A stretch of DNA of 64,000 nt. Origin: Bacteroidaceae bacterium. GTDB taxonomy: Bacteria > Bacteroidota > Bacteroidia > Bacteroidales > Bacteroidaceae. The notes beneath the pieces were generated by a model, which ran no database searches, was not told the DNA's origin, and was given only the letters and a program-made list of their open reading frames with translations. Shown here piece after piece: positions 16,429 through 24,307 of the stretch (position 1 is the stretch's first letter; each line of letters starts with the position of its first letter). The translations under genes were made by a program, and so were the position numbers. The stretch spans positions 1 through 64,000 of the forward strand of contig JAGCLA010000023.1 in NCBI GenBank assembly GCA_017647225.1, in the 5' to 3' direction.

Positions 16429-16436
16429 TAACTTTG
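16429..16436 (+). promoter_or_regulatory. -7 box for the small membrane protein / PorW / PorX genes
   Basis: TAACTTTG is a perfect TAnnTTTG element 41 bases before the start codon at 16478. Confidence 0.55.
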
Positions 16437-16477
16437 TGAAGAAACTCAATGACAACATACGACTTTTACATTAAACC

Positions 16478-16852
16478 ATGAGCAAGACAATAATTCTTTT
16501 AGGCATACTGTTATTTATTGTTGCAGGCTTCATTGTACTGCATAAAATCTATCGCAACAGAGTGGTTGTCGATGACCACCACCATGACGGCGACGACGGT
16601 GTATGCTGCGGAAAACACACGAACTGCGCCAAAGGATATGACAACAGCAATCTCTATTTTGACGATGAGGAGCTGGACCGTTTCAAAGGCATAAAGCAGG
16701 AGGATTACACAGACGCCGACATCGAAGAGTTCAGACAGATACTCTACGCCATGAAAAAAGAGGAGGTGGACACATGGGCGCATTGCTTGCAGACACGTGG
16801 AATTGAAATACCTCAGGAGATAAAGGACGAGATATTGCTCATATTGCAGTAA
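16478..16852 (+). CDS. Small His/Cys-rich membrane-anchored protein
   Basis: A 124-residue protein with one N-terminal membrane segment (about residues 4-22), then a basic patch and a striking DDHHHDGDDGVCCGKHTNC stretch (about 32-50) that could bind metal ions. The C-terminal half is acidic and helical (YFDDEELDRFKGIKQEDY...DIEEFRQILYAMK). I know of no assigned function; proteins of this kind are conserved in Bacteroidales. It is 52 bp before the SprE/PorW-like lipoprotein gene and shares its orientation, so it may belong to the same envelope function. Confidence 0.75.
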   Translation: MSKTIILLGILLFIVAGFIVLHKIYRNRVVVDDHHHDGDDGVCCGKHTNCAKGYDNSNLYFDDEELDRFKGIKQEDYTDADIEEFRQILYAMKKEEVDTWAHCLQTRGIEIPQEIKDEILLILQ

Positions 16853-16904
16853 GCACAATAAAAACGGGCTTTTTGAGTTATAATAATATTATAAAATCGG
16901 GATA

Positions 16905-19721
16905 GTGGCTAAGAAATTCACATACACAATAATTCTGCTTGTCGTCGTAGCCCTTTGCGGTTGCTCCGGCCGCAAGAACACTGCCGCATCCCGCGCTTAC
17001 CATGCCTTCACTGCAAAATACAACACCTACTACAACGGCTACCTGTCATACCAGCAAGGCATAAAGGCACAGTCCGAAGGACACAAGGACAACTATCTCG
17101 AACAGTTGCCGCTATTGACAATAAGCGACAAGACTACAAAAGCCATTGCCGGAAGCAATTACGACAGAGCCATAGATAAAGCCCAGAAGGCAATAAAGAA
17201 CCACTCCATAAAGAGAAAGCCCAAACGTCCTACCGGCAAAAAGCTGACCGAAAAGCAAAAACGCTTTTACGCACAGAAGGAGTTCAACCCGTTCCTCTGG
17301 AAAGCATGGTTCCTCATGGCAAATTCACAGTTCCAGAAGGGAGAATTCACAGAAGCGGCAAGTACATACATATATATAACAAAATTATACGAGAACGACC
17401 CAGAGATTGTTGCACAGGCACGTATAGGATTAGCCAAGTGCTACACCGAGATGGAATGGCTGTACGAAGCGGAGGACTTGCTGATGCGCGCCCGTCGCGA
17501 CAGCATACCACAAAAGTTCGAAGAGGAATTTGCACTCGCCAAGGCTAACCTGTTAATGAAGCAGAAGAGAACCGGCGAGGCTATCGAGCATGTCAAGACA
17601 GGCATGGAGCGCAAAGGCATAACAAACCTGGACAAGGCAAGAGAACTGTATCTGCTTGGTCAGCTGTATGCTGCGAACGGCGACATGAAGGCCGCGTACA
17701 AATGCTTCGGCAAGACAATATCAAAGAGCCCGCCATACGAGCTTGAATTCAACGCACGCATAAGACAGACCGAAACGGCGACAGACGAGAATCACAAGAA
17801 GATTCTACGCAAACTGAAACGAATGGCAAGGTCGCCAAAGAACAAAGATTATCTTTCACAGGTGCATTATGCCATAGGCAATATACATTTAAGCAAGAAA
17901 GACACCACCGAAGCGATAAAAGCCTACGAAACAGGTGTTGCCGAGGGCGCGACCTCGGGCTACGGAACAGCCATGCTACATCTATCCCTGGCAAAGCTCT
18001 ATTGGGAAAAGGAACGTTTCTCAAAGGCATACGACAACTACTCAAAAGCATTGCCACTCATTGATGAAGAACATGACAATTACAAGGAGATAAAATTCCG
18101 CAACGACGTTCTTGGAGATATCATACAATACACCGATGTCGTTGAAAAGCAGGACGAGCTGTTGTACTGGGCATCGTTGCCTCAGGAACAGCTGTATCCT
18201 ATAATCGACGAACTCATAAAAGAGGAAAAGAGGAAAGAGGAGCTCCGCAAAAAAGAGGAGAAGAAGCTGAAGCGCGAAGAGGGAGGAGGCGGTTACGAAG
18301 ACGCCGACATGGACTTGCCGGACATTTCCATACCCGACAACAACGAAAAGGCTCTATGGTATTTCTATAACAAACAGATTGTTTCACAGGGCCTGCGTAC
18401 CTTCAAACAGAAATGGGGAGAAAGAGAACTGAAAGACTATTGGAGATTCAGCTATGAGATTCCTTCGTTGATGGGTGAAAACGAGTTTCCTGGCGACAGC
18501 ATTGAGGCCGATTCTGTGGGAATAGATGAAATCATTGCCAACAATGACAGCATTGCAATTGAAGAGATTCCCGAAGAGCCGGTAGAAGAGCTGGTGTCAG
18601 ACCCTACAACACGCGAATTCTACATTCAGCAGATTCCCGACACAGACGAAGAGAAAGCACAGGCAAACAGCGCATTGAGAGAGGCTCTTTTCGAGTCGGG
18701 AGTACGATTCAAGGACAACGCAAGCAACAAGGCACTTACCCTAAAATATCTTGAACGCGTAGTAAACGAGCACTCCGACTTTGAGCGTATGGCAGAGACA
18801 TACTATCAGCTGTTTATTGCAAGTTCGCGTTGGAATGAGCCTGAAAAGGCCGAACACTACAAGAACCTGCTTATCGAGAATTACCCGGACAGCTCGTTCA
18901 CAAAGAGAATCCAGGAGCCCGATTTCTTTGACAATGCAATGACAAGAAAGCACAAGGAAGACTCTATATATGTCAAGGCATACAGACACTACCTACAGAA
19001 AGAGTATGAATTGGTAGAGAAGGAGAACCTTGTTGCAAGCGACAAGTACCCTAAAGGAAACCACCGTGCGCGTTTCCTGTTCCTCGACGCTATGGCAAAG
19101 CTATATGGCGACAAACAGAGCGAGGCACTCAAGGTTCTCGAAGAGCTTATTGCCACATACAGCAACGACAGCATAAGCAGCATTGCGAACGGCATTTCTA
19201 CAGGGATAAAGGAGGGACGTCTGTTGCAGAGCGGAATAAGCACATCTATTTGGGACAGAAAAGCAGACGGAACAATAAAGACCGAAATGGAGAACATACC
19301 GCCGTTCAACAAGAACAGGGACGAAGCATTCTATTTCGTCCTTGCATACCCCAACGACTCGCTCGACGAGAAAAGGCTGTTGTTCGAGATAGCACGATAC
19401 AACTTCTCGCGTTATATGGTACGTAAATTCGACATGGTATTCGAGAAACAGGCCGAAATAACCCTTTTCGAGGTAAAGGAATTCCTGAATTTTGACGAAG
19501 CGTTCCTGTATAGGAAGAGAATATACGAAAACGGTAAAATGGCAAAATTGCTTGAAGGTATCAACTGTTTCATCATATCAAAGACAAACCTGGATTTGTT
19601 ATTACAACATTACAGTTTCGGCGACTACCAGGAGTTCTATGAAAAAGAGTTGCTTGCAATACCGGAAGTTGAAATAGACGGCTACACGCTTGACGAGCCG
19701 GACTATAGCGAAACAGAATGA
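16905..19721 (+). CDS. SprE/PorW-like TPR lipoprotein
   Basis: A 938-residue lipoprotein starting with GTG; the signal ends at LVVVALCGC with the lipidated Cys about residue 20. The segment SRAYHAFTAKYNTYYNG soon after is the signature I recognise from SprE/PorW, outer-membrane lipoproteins of the type IX secretion and gliding machinery. TPR repeats follow (about 130-400 and 640-780), with an acidic low-complexity linker (about 445-480) between. Homologues persist in Bacteroidales without obvious T9SS cargo, where the role is not settled. PorX follows 15 bp downstream; PorW and PorX both belong to the T9SS genetic network, which strengthens the assignment. No secreted protein with a T9SS C-terminal signal was noticed in this window. 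Confidence 0.85.
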   Translation: MAKKFTYTIILLVVVALCGCSGRKNTAASRAYHAFTAKYNTYYNGYLSYQQGIKAQSEGHKDNYLEQLPLLTISDKTTKAIAGSNYDRAIDKAQKAIKNHSIKRKPKRPTGKKLTEKQKRFYAQKEFNPFLWKAWFLMANSQFQKGEFTEAASTYIYITKLYENDPEIVAQARIGLAKCYTEMEWLYEAEDLLMRARRDSIPQKFEEEFALAKANLLMKQKRTGEAIEHVKTGMERKGITNLDKARELYLLGQLYAANGDMKAAYKCFGKTISKSPPYELEFNARIRQTETATDENHKKILRKLKRMARSPKNKDYLSQVHYAIGNIHLSKKDTTEAIKAYETGVAEGATSGYGTAMLHLSLAKLYWEKERFSKAYDNYSKALPLIDEEHDNYKEIKFRNDVLGDIIQYTDVVEKQDELLYWASLPQEQLYPIIDELIKEEKRKEELRKKEEKKLKREEGGGGYEDADMDLPDISIPDNNEKALWYFYNKQIVSQGLRTFKQKWGERELKDYWRFSYEIPSLMGENEFPGDSIEADSVGIDEIIANNDSIAIEEIPEEPVEELVSDPTTREFYIQQIPDTDEEKAQANSALREALFESGVRFKDNASNKALTLKYLERVVNEHSDFERMAETYYQLFIASSRWNEPEKAEHYKNLLIENYPDSSFTKRIQEPDFFDNAMTRKHKEDSIYVKAYRHYLQKEYELVEKENLVASDKYPKGNHRARFLFLDAMAKLYGDKQSEALKVLEELIATYSNDSISSIANGISTGIKEGRLLQSGISTSIWDRKADGTIKTEMENIPPFNKNRDEAFYFVLAYPNDSLDEKRLLFEIARYNFSRYMVRKFDMVFEKQAEITLFEVKEFLNFDEAFLYRKRIYENGKMAKLLEGINCFIISKTNLDLLLQHYSFGDYQEFYEKELLAIPEVEIDGYTLDEPDYSETE

Positions 19722-19736
19722 TAAAACAATAGATAT

Positions 19737-21287
19737 ATGGCAAACAGACTGCTTTGGGCCGATGACGAGATAGAATTGCTGAATGCCCACATAATTTTCT
19801 TGAAGAACAAAGGGTACGAGGTCACAACCGTGACCAATGGCCTCGATGCCATAGAGGCGTGCAAGAGCATGCCTTTTGACCTTATACTGCTGGACGAGAA
19901 CATGCCCGGCATGAGCGGTCTGGAAACCCTTGCCGTCATAAAGGAGATTTACCCTTCGACACCGGTAGTCATGGTTACCAAGAGCGAAGAGGAGAATATC
20001 ATGGAACAGGCTATCGGTTCAAAAATTGCCGATTACCTTATTAAGCCTGTGAACCCGAACCAGATTCTGCTGACACTGAAAAAGAACATACACCACAAGG
20101 AGATTGTTACGGAGCAGGCAAACAGCGCATACCAGCAGAACTTCGGCAAACTTGCTATGCAGATAAGTGATGCCGCCTCTATCGAAGAGTGGAAAGAGGT
20201 GTATAAGAAAATCGTATATTGGGAACTGGAGCTTGAGAGAGCCGACGAACAGATGCATGCAATGCTCAAATCGCAAAAAGAGGATGCAAACAACATGTTC
20301 GGGCGATTCATCAAGAACAACTATATGGATTGGATGGCGTCGGCAAGGGATAGACGCCCTATGATGAGCAACGACCTGTTCCGCGAGCGCATATTTCCGT
20401 TGATTGATAACGGCGAAAAAGTGTTCTTCATAATAATAGACAACTTCCGCTATGACCAATGGCGTGTTCTCGCCAATGAGATAGGCAACGACTTCGCGAT
20501 AGAAGAGGAACTTTACACGACTATTTTGCCGACAGCGACACAATATGCCCGCAACTCTATTTTCTCAGGCCTTATGCCAAGCCAGATTAAGGACATGTTC
20601 CCCCATTTGTGGATTGACGAAGAAGAGGAAGAGGGCAAGAACCTCAACGAAGAGGAACTGATTGCAACACAGATAGCGAGATACCGCCGTAAAGACCGCT
20701 ACTCATACAGCAAGGTGCTTACATCAGCTGCCGCAGACAAATATCTTGACACGATAAACAGTCTGTCGCATAACGACCTGAACGTGCTTGTCATAAACTT
20801 CATTGACATGCTATCGCATGCCCGTACCGAATCGATGATGGTTAGAGAACTCGCTTCAAACGAAGCCGCATACCGCTCGATAACACTTTCATGGATTCGA
20901 CATTCGGCAATAAAAAAACTGTTCAGCTACCTTGCCGACAACAACTACACTGTAATAATAACTACCGACCACGGAAGCATACAGGTAGAGACACCTGCAA
21001 AAGTTGTCGGCGACAAGAACACGAACACCAACCTGCGCTATAAGCTGGGCAAAGCATTGAGCTATAACAGCAAGGAGGTTTTTGAGATAAAAGAACCTGC
21101 AAAGGCATTCCTGCCAGCACCGAATTTGAGCACAAGCTACATATTTGCCACAGGCGACCGTTTCTTTGCATACCCCAACAACTACAATTACTACGTTTCG
21201 TATTACAAGGATACATTCCAGCACGGAGGAATCTCATTGGAAGAGATGCTTGTGCCACTGGTAAAACTGAAACCTAAAGGAAGATAA
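19737..21287 (+). CDS. porX: PorX: response regulator with alkaline-phosphatase-like effector domain
   Basis: A 516-residue protein with an N-terminal receiver domain (residues 1-120; acidic pair in LLWADDE, phospho-acceptor D53 in LLDENMPGMSG, Lys in YLIKPVNP) and a C-terminal PglZ/alkaline-phosphatase-superfamily domain (about 200-510). The latter shows IIDNFRYDQW, the catalytic Thr region LPTATQYARNSIFSGL, NFIDMLSHA and ITTDHGS as metal ligands. In Porphyromonas gingivalis PorX works with the kinase PorY and sigma factor SigP to control type IX secretion. Length and domain order match that protein. No PorY-like kinase lies nearby. Confidence 0.93.
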   Translation: MANRLLWADDEIELLNAHIIFLKNKGYEVTTVTNGLDAIEACKSMPFDLILLDENMPGMSGLETLAVIKEIYPSTPVVMVTKSEEENIMEQAIGSKIADYLIKPVNPNQILLTLKKNIHHKEIVTEQANSAYQQNFGKLAMQISDAASIEEWKEVYKKIVYWELELERADEQMHAMLKSQKEDANNMFGRFIKNNYMDWMASARDRRPMMSNDLFRERIFPLIDNGEKVFFIIIDNFRYDQWRVLANEIGNDFAIEEELYTTILPTATQYARNSIFSGLMPSQIKDMFPHLWIDEEEEEGKNLNEEELIATQIARYRRKDRYSYSKVLTSAAADKYLDTINSLSHNDLNVLVINFIDMLSHARTESMMVRELASNEAAYRSITLSWIRHSAIKKLFSYLADNNYTVIITTDHGSIQVETPAKVVGDKNTNTNLRYKLGKALSYNSKEVFEIKEPAKAFLPAPNLSTSYIFATGDRFFAYPNNYNYYVSYYKDTFQHGGISLEEMLVPLVKLKPKGR

Positions 21288-21293
21288 CAGACT

Positions 21294-21725
21294 ATGGACA
21301 GACATATCATAAAGATAAACAGCATTAGTGACTACCCCGCTGCAGCACGTGAGTTTATAAGCGTGATGGGAGACAGACGCATATTCGCCTTTTACGGCAA
21401 GATGGGAACAGGCAAGACAACCCTTATAAAGAGCATTTGCGAGGAGATGGGGGTTGAGGATACCATAAACTCCCCTACATTTGCCATTGTCAACGAATAT
21501 GAGGACAAGGAGCAGAACACCATATACCATTTCGATTTCTATCGCATAAAATCTTTGGCCGAGGTGTATAATATGGGATATGAGGAGTATCTTTACAGCG
21601 ATGCAATCTGTTTCATGGAATGGCCGGAGCTTGTCGAAGAGCTATTGCCCGAGGAGTGCACAAGTGTATATATCGACGAGAACGAAGACGGCACACGCAC
21701 TGTAACCATAATAAACAACGATTAA
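21294..21725 (+). CDS. tsaE: TsaE, ATPase of tRNA threonylcarbamoyladenosine synthesis
   Basis: A 143-residue P-loop protein with Walker A GKMGTGKT (residues 35-42), the TsaE-typical NSPTFAIVNEY and HFDFYRIKSLAEVYNMGY, and FMEWPELVEELLP. TsaE binds the TsaB-TsaD complex and its ATP hydrolysis allows repeated t6A37 formation on tRNAs reading ANN codons. The gene starts 6 bp after porX, so it is co-transcribed with it. Confidence 0.95.
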   Translation: MDRHIIKINSISDYPAAAREFISVMGDRRIFAFYGKMGTGKTTLIKSICEEMGVEDTINSPTFAIVNEYEDKEQNTIYHFDFYRIKSLAEVYNMGYEEYLYSDAICFMEWPELVEELLPEECTSVYIDENEDGTRTVTIINND

Positions 21726-21741
21726 TCAAAAACCTATATAT

Positions 21742-22059
21742 ATGAAAATCAACGCAAACGCATCAGGTACACGTACAATAGAGGTTACCGAAGTACAATT
21801 GCAGATTATCAAACGTTACTCTTTGCTTGACAGAATAGCAAACAGTGCAGGTATCATTGACGAAGATTCATTGAACAAGTTGCGCTTGACAGTGCGCTCA
21901 CTCATTGCATCACAGACAATGGCATCGAACGAATTGCTCGAACTGTGCCTTGTCCTTTACCATGAGGACATGAAAGCCTTAGGCTTGAACAACCTTATCA
22001 AGTGTTACAACGAGTGGCTTGTTTCACAAGAGAACGAAAAGGCTGAAGATGCAGAATAG
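21742..22059 (+). CDS. Small conserved helical protein of unknown function
   Basis: A 105-residue, probably all-helical soluble protein with no recognised domain and no signal peptide. Segments such as VTEVQLQIIKRYSLLDRIAN and LGLNNLIKCYNEWLV look like a compact helical bundle. It sits between tsaE and the YgiQ gene and its last 11 bases overlap the start of the latter. The overlap and codon use support a real gene. Confidence 0.75.
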   Translation: MKINANASGTRTIEVTEVQLQIIKRYSLLDRIANSAGIIDEDSLNKLRLTVRSLIASQTMASNELLELCLVLYHEDMKALGLNNLIKCYNEWLVSQENEKAEDAE

Positions 22060-23905
22060 GAAACTGACAGACTGGTTGCCCACGACACGCAAGGAAGCCG
22101 AGCTGCGCGGTTGGGACGAGATTGACGTTGTCATATTCAGTGGCGACGCATATGTTGACCACCCATCGTTTGGCGCAGCTGTGATAGGACGTATCCTTGA
22201 AGCCGAGGGATTGCGTGTTGCCATAGTTCCACAGCCGAACTGGCAAGACGACTTAAGGGACTTCAAGAAGATGGGACGCCCCAGACTGTTCTTTGGCATT
22301 TCGGCAGGCTGTATGGACTCTATGGTGAACAAATACACTGCAGCCAAACGCTTCCGCAGCGAAGATGCCTATTCCCCTAACGGACAGCACAGCAAGCGTC
22401 CCGAATATGCGACAACCGTATATTCGAATATCCTCAAGGAGTTATACCCCGACACGCCTGTCGTGATTGGCGGCATAGAGGCTTCGATGCGCCGCTTTAC
22501 CCACTACGACTATTGGCAGGACTGCCTTAAACGCAGTATTCTCATCGACAGCAAGGCCGACATCCTTGTATATGGAATGGGAGAACAGCCGATGATAGCC
22601 CTTGTAAAGGCTATGGAAGAAAGACTTGCCACAACAGGCGCAAAGCAGATGACAGCCAAAGAGGCAAAGGATATAACCAAGGATATAAGGCAAACAGGAT
22701 ATATCGAAAAAAAAGAGAATATAACCATTGACAGCGAGAAAGACCGGATTCTTGAAAGACACGAGGAGTGCCTGAAAGAGAAGGCAAAACAGGCAGCCAA
22801 TTTCCTTGCGATAGAAAAAGAGTCGAACAGGGTCAATGCAAAACGTCTTATACAGGAAACAGCAGAAGGGTGTGTCGTTATCAACCCGCCATTCCCTACA
22901 ATGACGACAGAACAGCTCGACCATAGCTTCGATTTGCCTTACACACGACTGCCCCACCCCAAGTACAAAGGCAAGAGAATACCTGCGTACGACATGATAA
23001 AGCACTCGGTGAATATACACAGAGGCTGCTTCGGCGGTTGTGCATTCTGTACCATTTCGGCACACCAGGGGAAGTTCATCGTAAACAGAAGTGAGAAAAG
23101 TATTCTGCGCGAAATTAAGGAGATAGCCAATATGGACGATTTCAAAGGCTATCTGAGCGACTTGGGCGGTCCATCGGCAAATATGTATATGATGCGTGGT
23201 AAAAAGAGTGAATTATGCTCAAAGTGTTCACGTCCGTCATGCATACAACCCAAAGTATGCCCAAACCTCAATATCAACCACCAGCCTTTGCTCGACCTTT
23301 ACAAAAAGGTCGATGCCATGCCTGAGATAAAGAAGAGTTTCATAGGAAGCGGTGTACGCTATGACTTGCTGTTACACAAGACAGGTGACAAGGATTGCGA
23401 TGCCGCGACAGAGAGATATACCGAAGAGCTGATAAGCAGACATGTAAGTGGCAGATTAAAGGTTGCCCCTGAGCACACGAACGATGAAGTGCTCGCATTG
23501 ATGCGTAAACCGCCATTCAAGCAATTCCACGACTTCAAGCGTATATTCGACAGGATTAACACAAAACATAACCTGAAACAGCAGATTATCCCCTACTTCA
23601 TAAGCAGCCACCCGGGTAGCACATTGGAGAGCATGGCGGAACTTGCGGCAGAGACAAAACAGCTGAATTTCCATTTGGAGCAGGTACAGGACTTTACTCC
23701 TACTCCCATGACAATGGCAACAGAGATGTATTACACAGGCATAAACCCGGAAACAAAAAAAGAGATATATGTTGCCCGTAACATGAAGGACAAGGAGGCA
23801 CAACGCAGTTTCTTCTTCTGGTATAAACCCGAAGAGAGAAAGCGTCTTGCCATGACGCTACGGAAGATAGGCCGACCTGACCTTATAAAGAAATTGGGAT
23901 TATAA
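22049..23905 (+). CDS. YgiQ family radical SAM protein
   Basis: A 618-residue protein of the YgiQ family (UPF0313). It begins LTDWLPTTRKEAELRGWDEIDVV, has a B12-binding-like N-terminal region (VVIFSGDAYVDHPSFG...VIGGIEASMRR), and the radical-SAM cluster motif C327-x3-C331-x2-C334 (GCFGGCAFCTIS). A further Cys group (ELCSKCSRPSCIQPKVCP, about residues 390-407) may hold another cluster. The biochemical role of YgiQ proteins is not known. The start at 22049 (MQNRKLTDW) is preferred to an upstream Met at 22019, because family members begin just before the LTDWLPTT motif. Confidence 0.93.
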   Translation: MQNRKLTDWLPTTRKEAELRGWDEIDVVIFSGDAYVDHPSFGAAVIGRILEAEGLRVAIVPQPNWQDDLRDFKKMGRPRLFFGISAGCMDSMVNKYTAAKRFRSEDAYSPNGQHSKRPEYATTVYSNILKELYPDTPVVIGGIEASMRRFTHYDYWQDCLKRSILIDSKADILVYGMGEQPMIALVKAMEERLATTGAKQMTAKEAKDITKDIRQTGYIEKKENITIDSEKDRILERHEECLKEKAKQAANFLAIEKESNRVNAKRLIQETAEGCVVINPPFPTMTTEQLDHSFDLPYTRLPHPKYKGKRIPAYDMIKHSVNIHRGCFGGCAFCTISAHQGKFIVNRSEKSILREIKEIANMDDFKGYLSDLGGPSANMYMMRGKKSELCSKCSRPSCIQPKVCPNLNINHQPLLDLYKKVDAMPEIKKSFIGSGVRYDLLLHKTGDKDCDAATERYTEELISRHVSGRLKVAPEHTNDEVLALMRKPPFKQFHDFKRIFDRINTKHNLKQQIIPYFISSHPGSTLESMAELAAETKQLNFHLEQVQDFTPTPMTMATEMYYTGINPETKKEIYVARNMKDKEAQRSFFFWYKPEERKRLAMTLRKIGRPDLIKKLGL

Positions 23906-23908
23906 AAT

Positions 23909-23941
23909 AATTAAGCCAAGCATTAAGTGCTTGGCTTAATT
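23909..23941. terminator. Bidirectional terminator between YgiQ and rubredoxin genes
   Basis: AATTAAGCCAAGCA and TGCTTGGCTTAATT form a perfect 14-bp stem with a 5-base loop right after the YgiQ stop and just beyond the rubredoxin stop. Confidence 0.8.
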
Positions 23942-23952
23942 GTATATAGGTT

Positions 23953-24114
23953 TTAGTCCAACTGTTCAAACTCATCTTTTCCCACACTACACAATGGGCA
24001 TACCCAATCTTCGGGAAGTGCTTCAAATGGAGTACCGGGCTCAATGCCCTGCTCTGGATCACCAATTTCAGGGTCATAGACCCACTCGCATACTGTACAG
24101 ATATATTTCTTCAT
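23953..24114 (-). CDS. Rubredoxin
   Basis: A 53-residue protein read directly from the minus strand: it opens [20 protein letters not shown], continues with an [12 protein letters not shown] segment and ends in Leu-Asp before TAA. The two Cys pairs (C6/C9 and C39/C42, each CxxC) are the iron ligands of rubredoxin, a one-electron carrier, and length is typical. In anaerobic Bacteroidales rubredoxin passes electrons to rubrerythrin-type oxygen and peroxide scavengers; no such partner is nearby. It has its own promoter about 85 bases upstream. Confidence 0.95.
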   Translation of the reverse strand: MKKYICTVCEWVYDPEIGDPEQGIEPGTPFEALPEDWVCPLCSVGKDEFEQLD

Positions 24115-24197
24115 AATTCAGGTTTTTAATTATTAAACAAATGTTTTTTTGATTGTTCAAAAGATATTGGCACGACCAATTATCCTTCGCTATAGTG

Positions 24198-24205
24198 CAA
24201 ATATA
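24198..24205 (-). promoter_or_regulatory. -7 box of the rubredoxin promoter
   Basis: The minus strand reads TATATTTG, a perfect match to TAnnTTTG, giving an 80-base-class 5' leader for the rubredoxin gene. Confidence 0.5.
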
Positions 24206-24255
24206 CAATCAGATCTATAAAAAAACCATACCTTTTTTATTAAATAAATTTAATT

Positions 24256-24306
24256 ATAACAATAAGAGCTTGTAACCATTTAATAGTTACAAGCTCTTAT
24301 TGTTAT
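24256..24306 (-). terminator. Terminator of the FAS1-SusC-SusD operon
   Basis: A perfect 21-bp inverted repeat, ATAACAATAAGAGCTTGTAAC and its complement, with a 9-base loop. It begins 2 bp after the last SusD stop codon and is followed on the minus strand by an A+T-rich tract. Confidence 0.85.
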
Positions 24307-24307
24307 A

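Noticed and set aside
22442..23065. 207-codon minus-strand frame, Cys/Leu/Phe rich
   Set aside because: Antisense shadow of the YgiQ gene.
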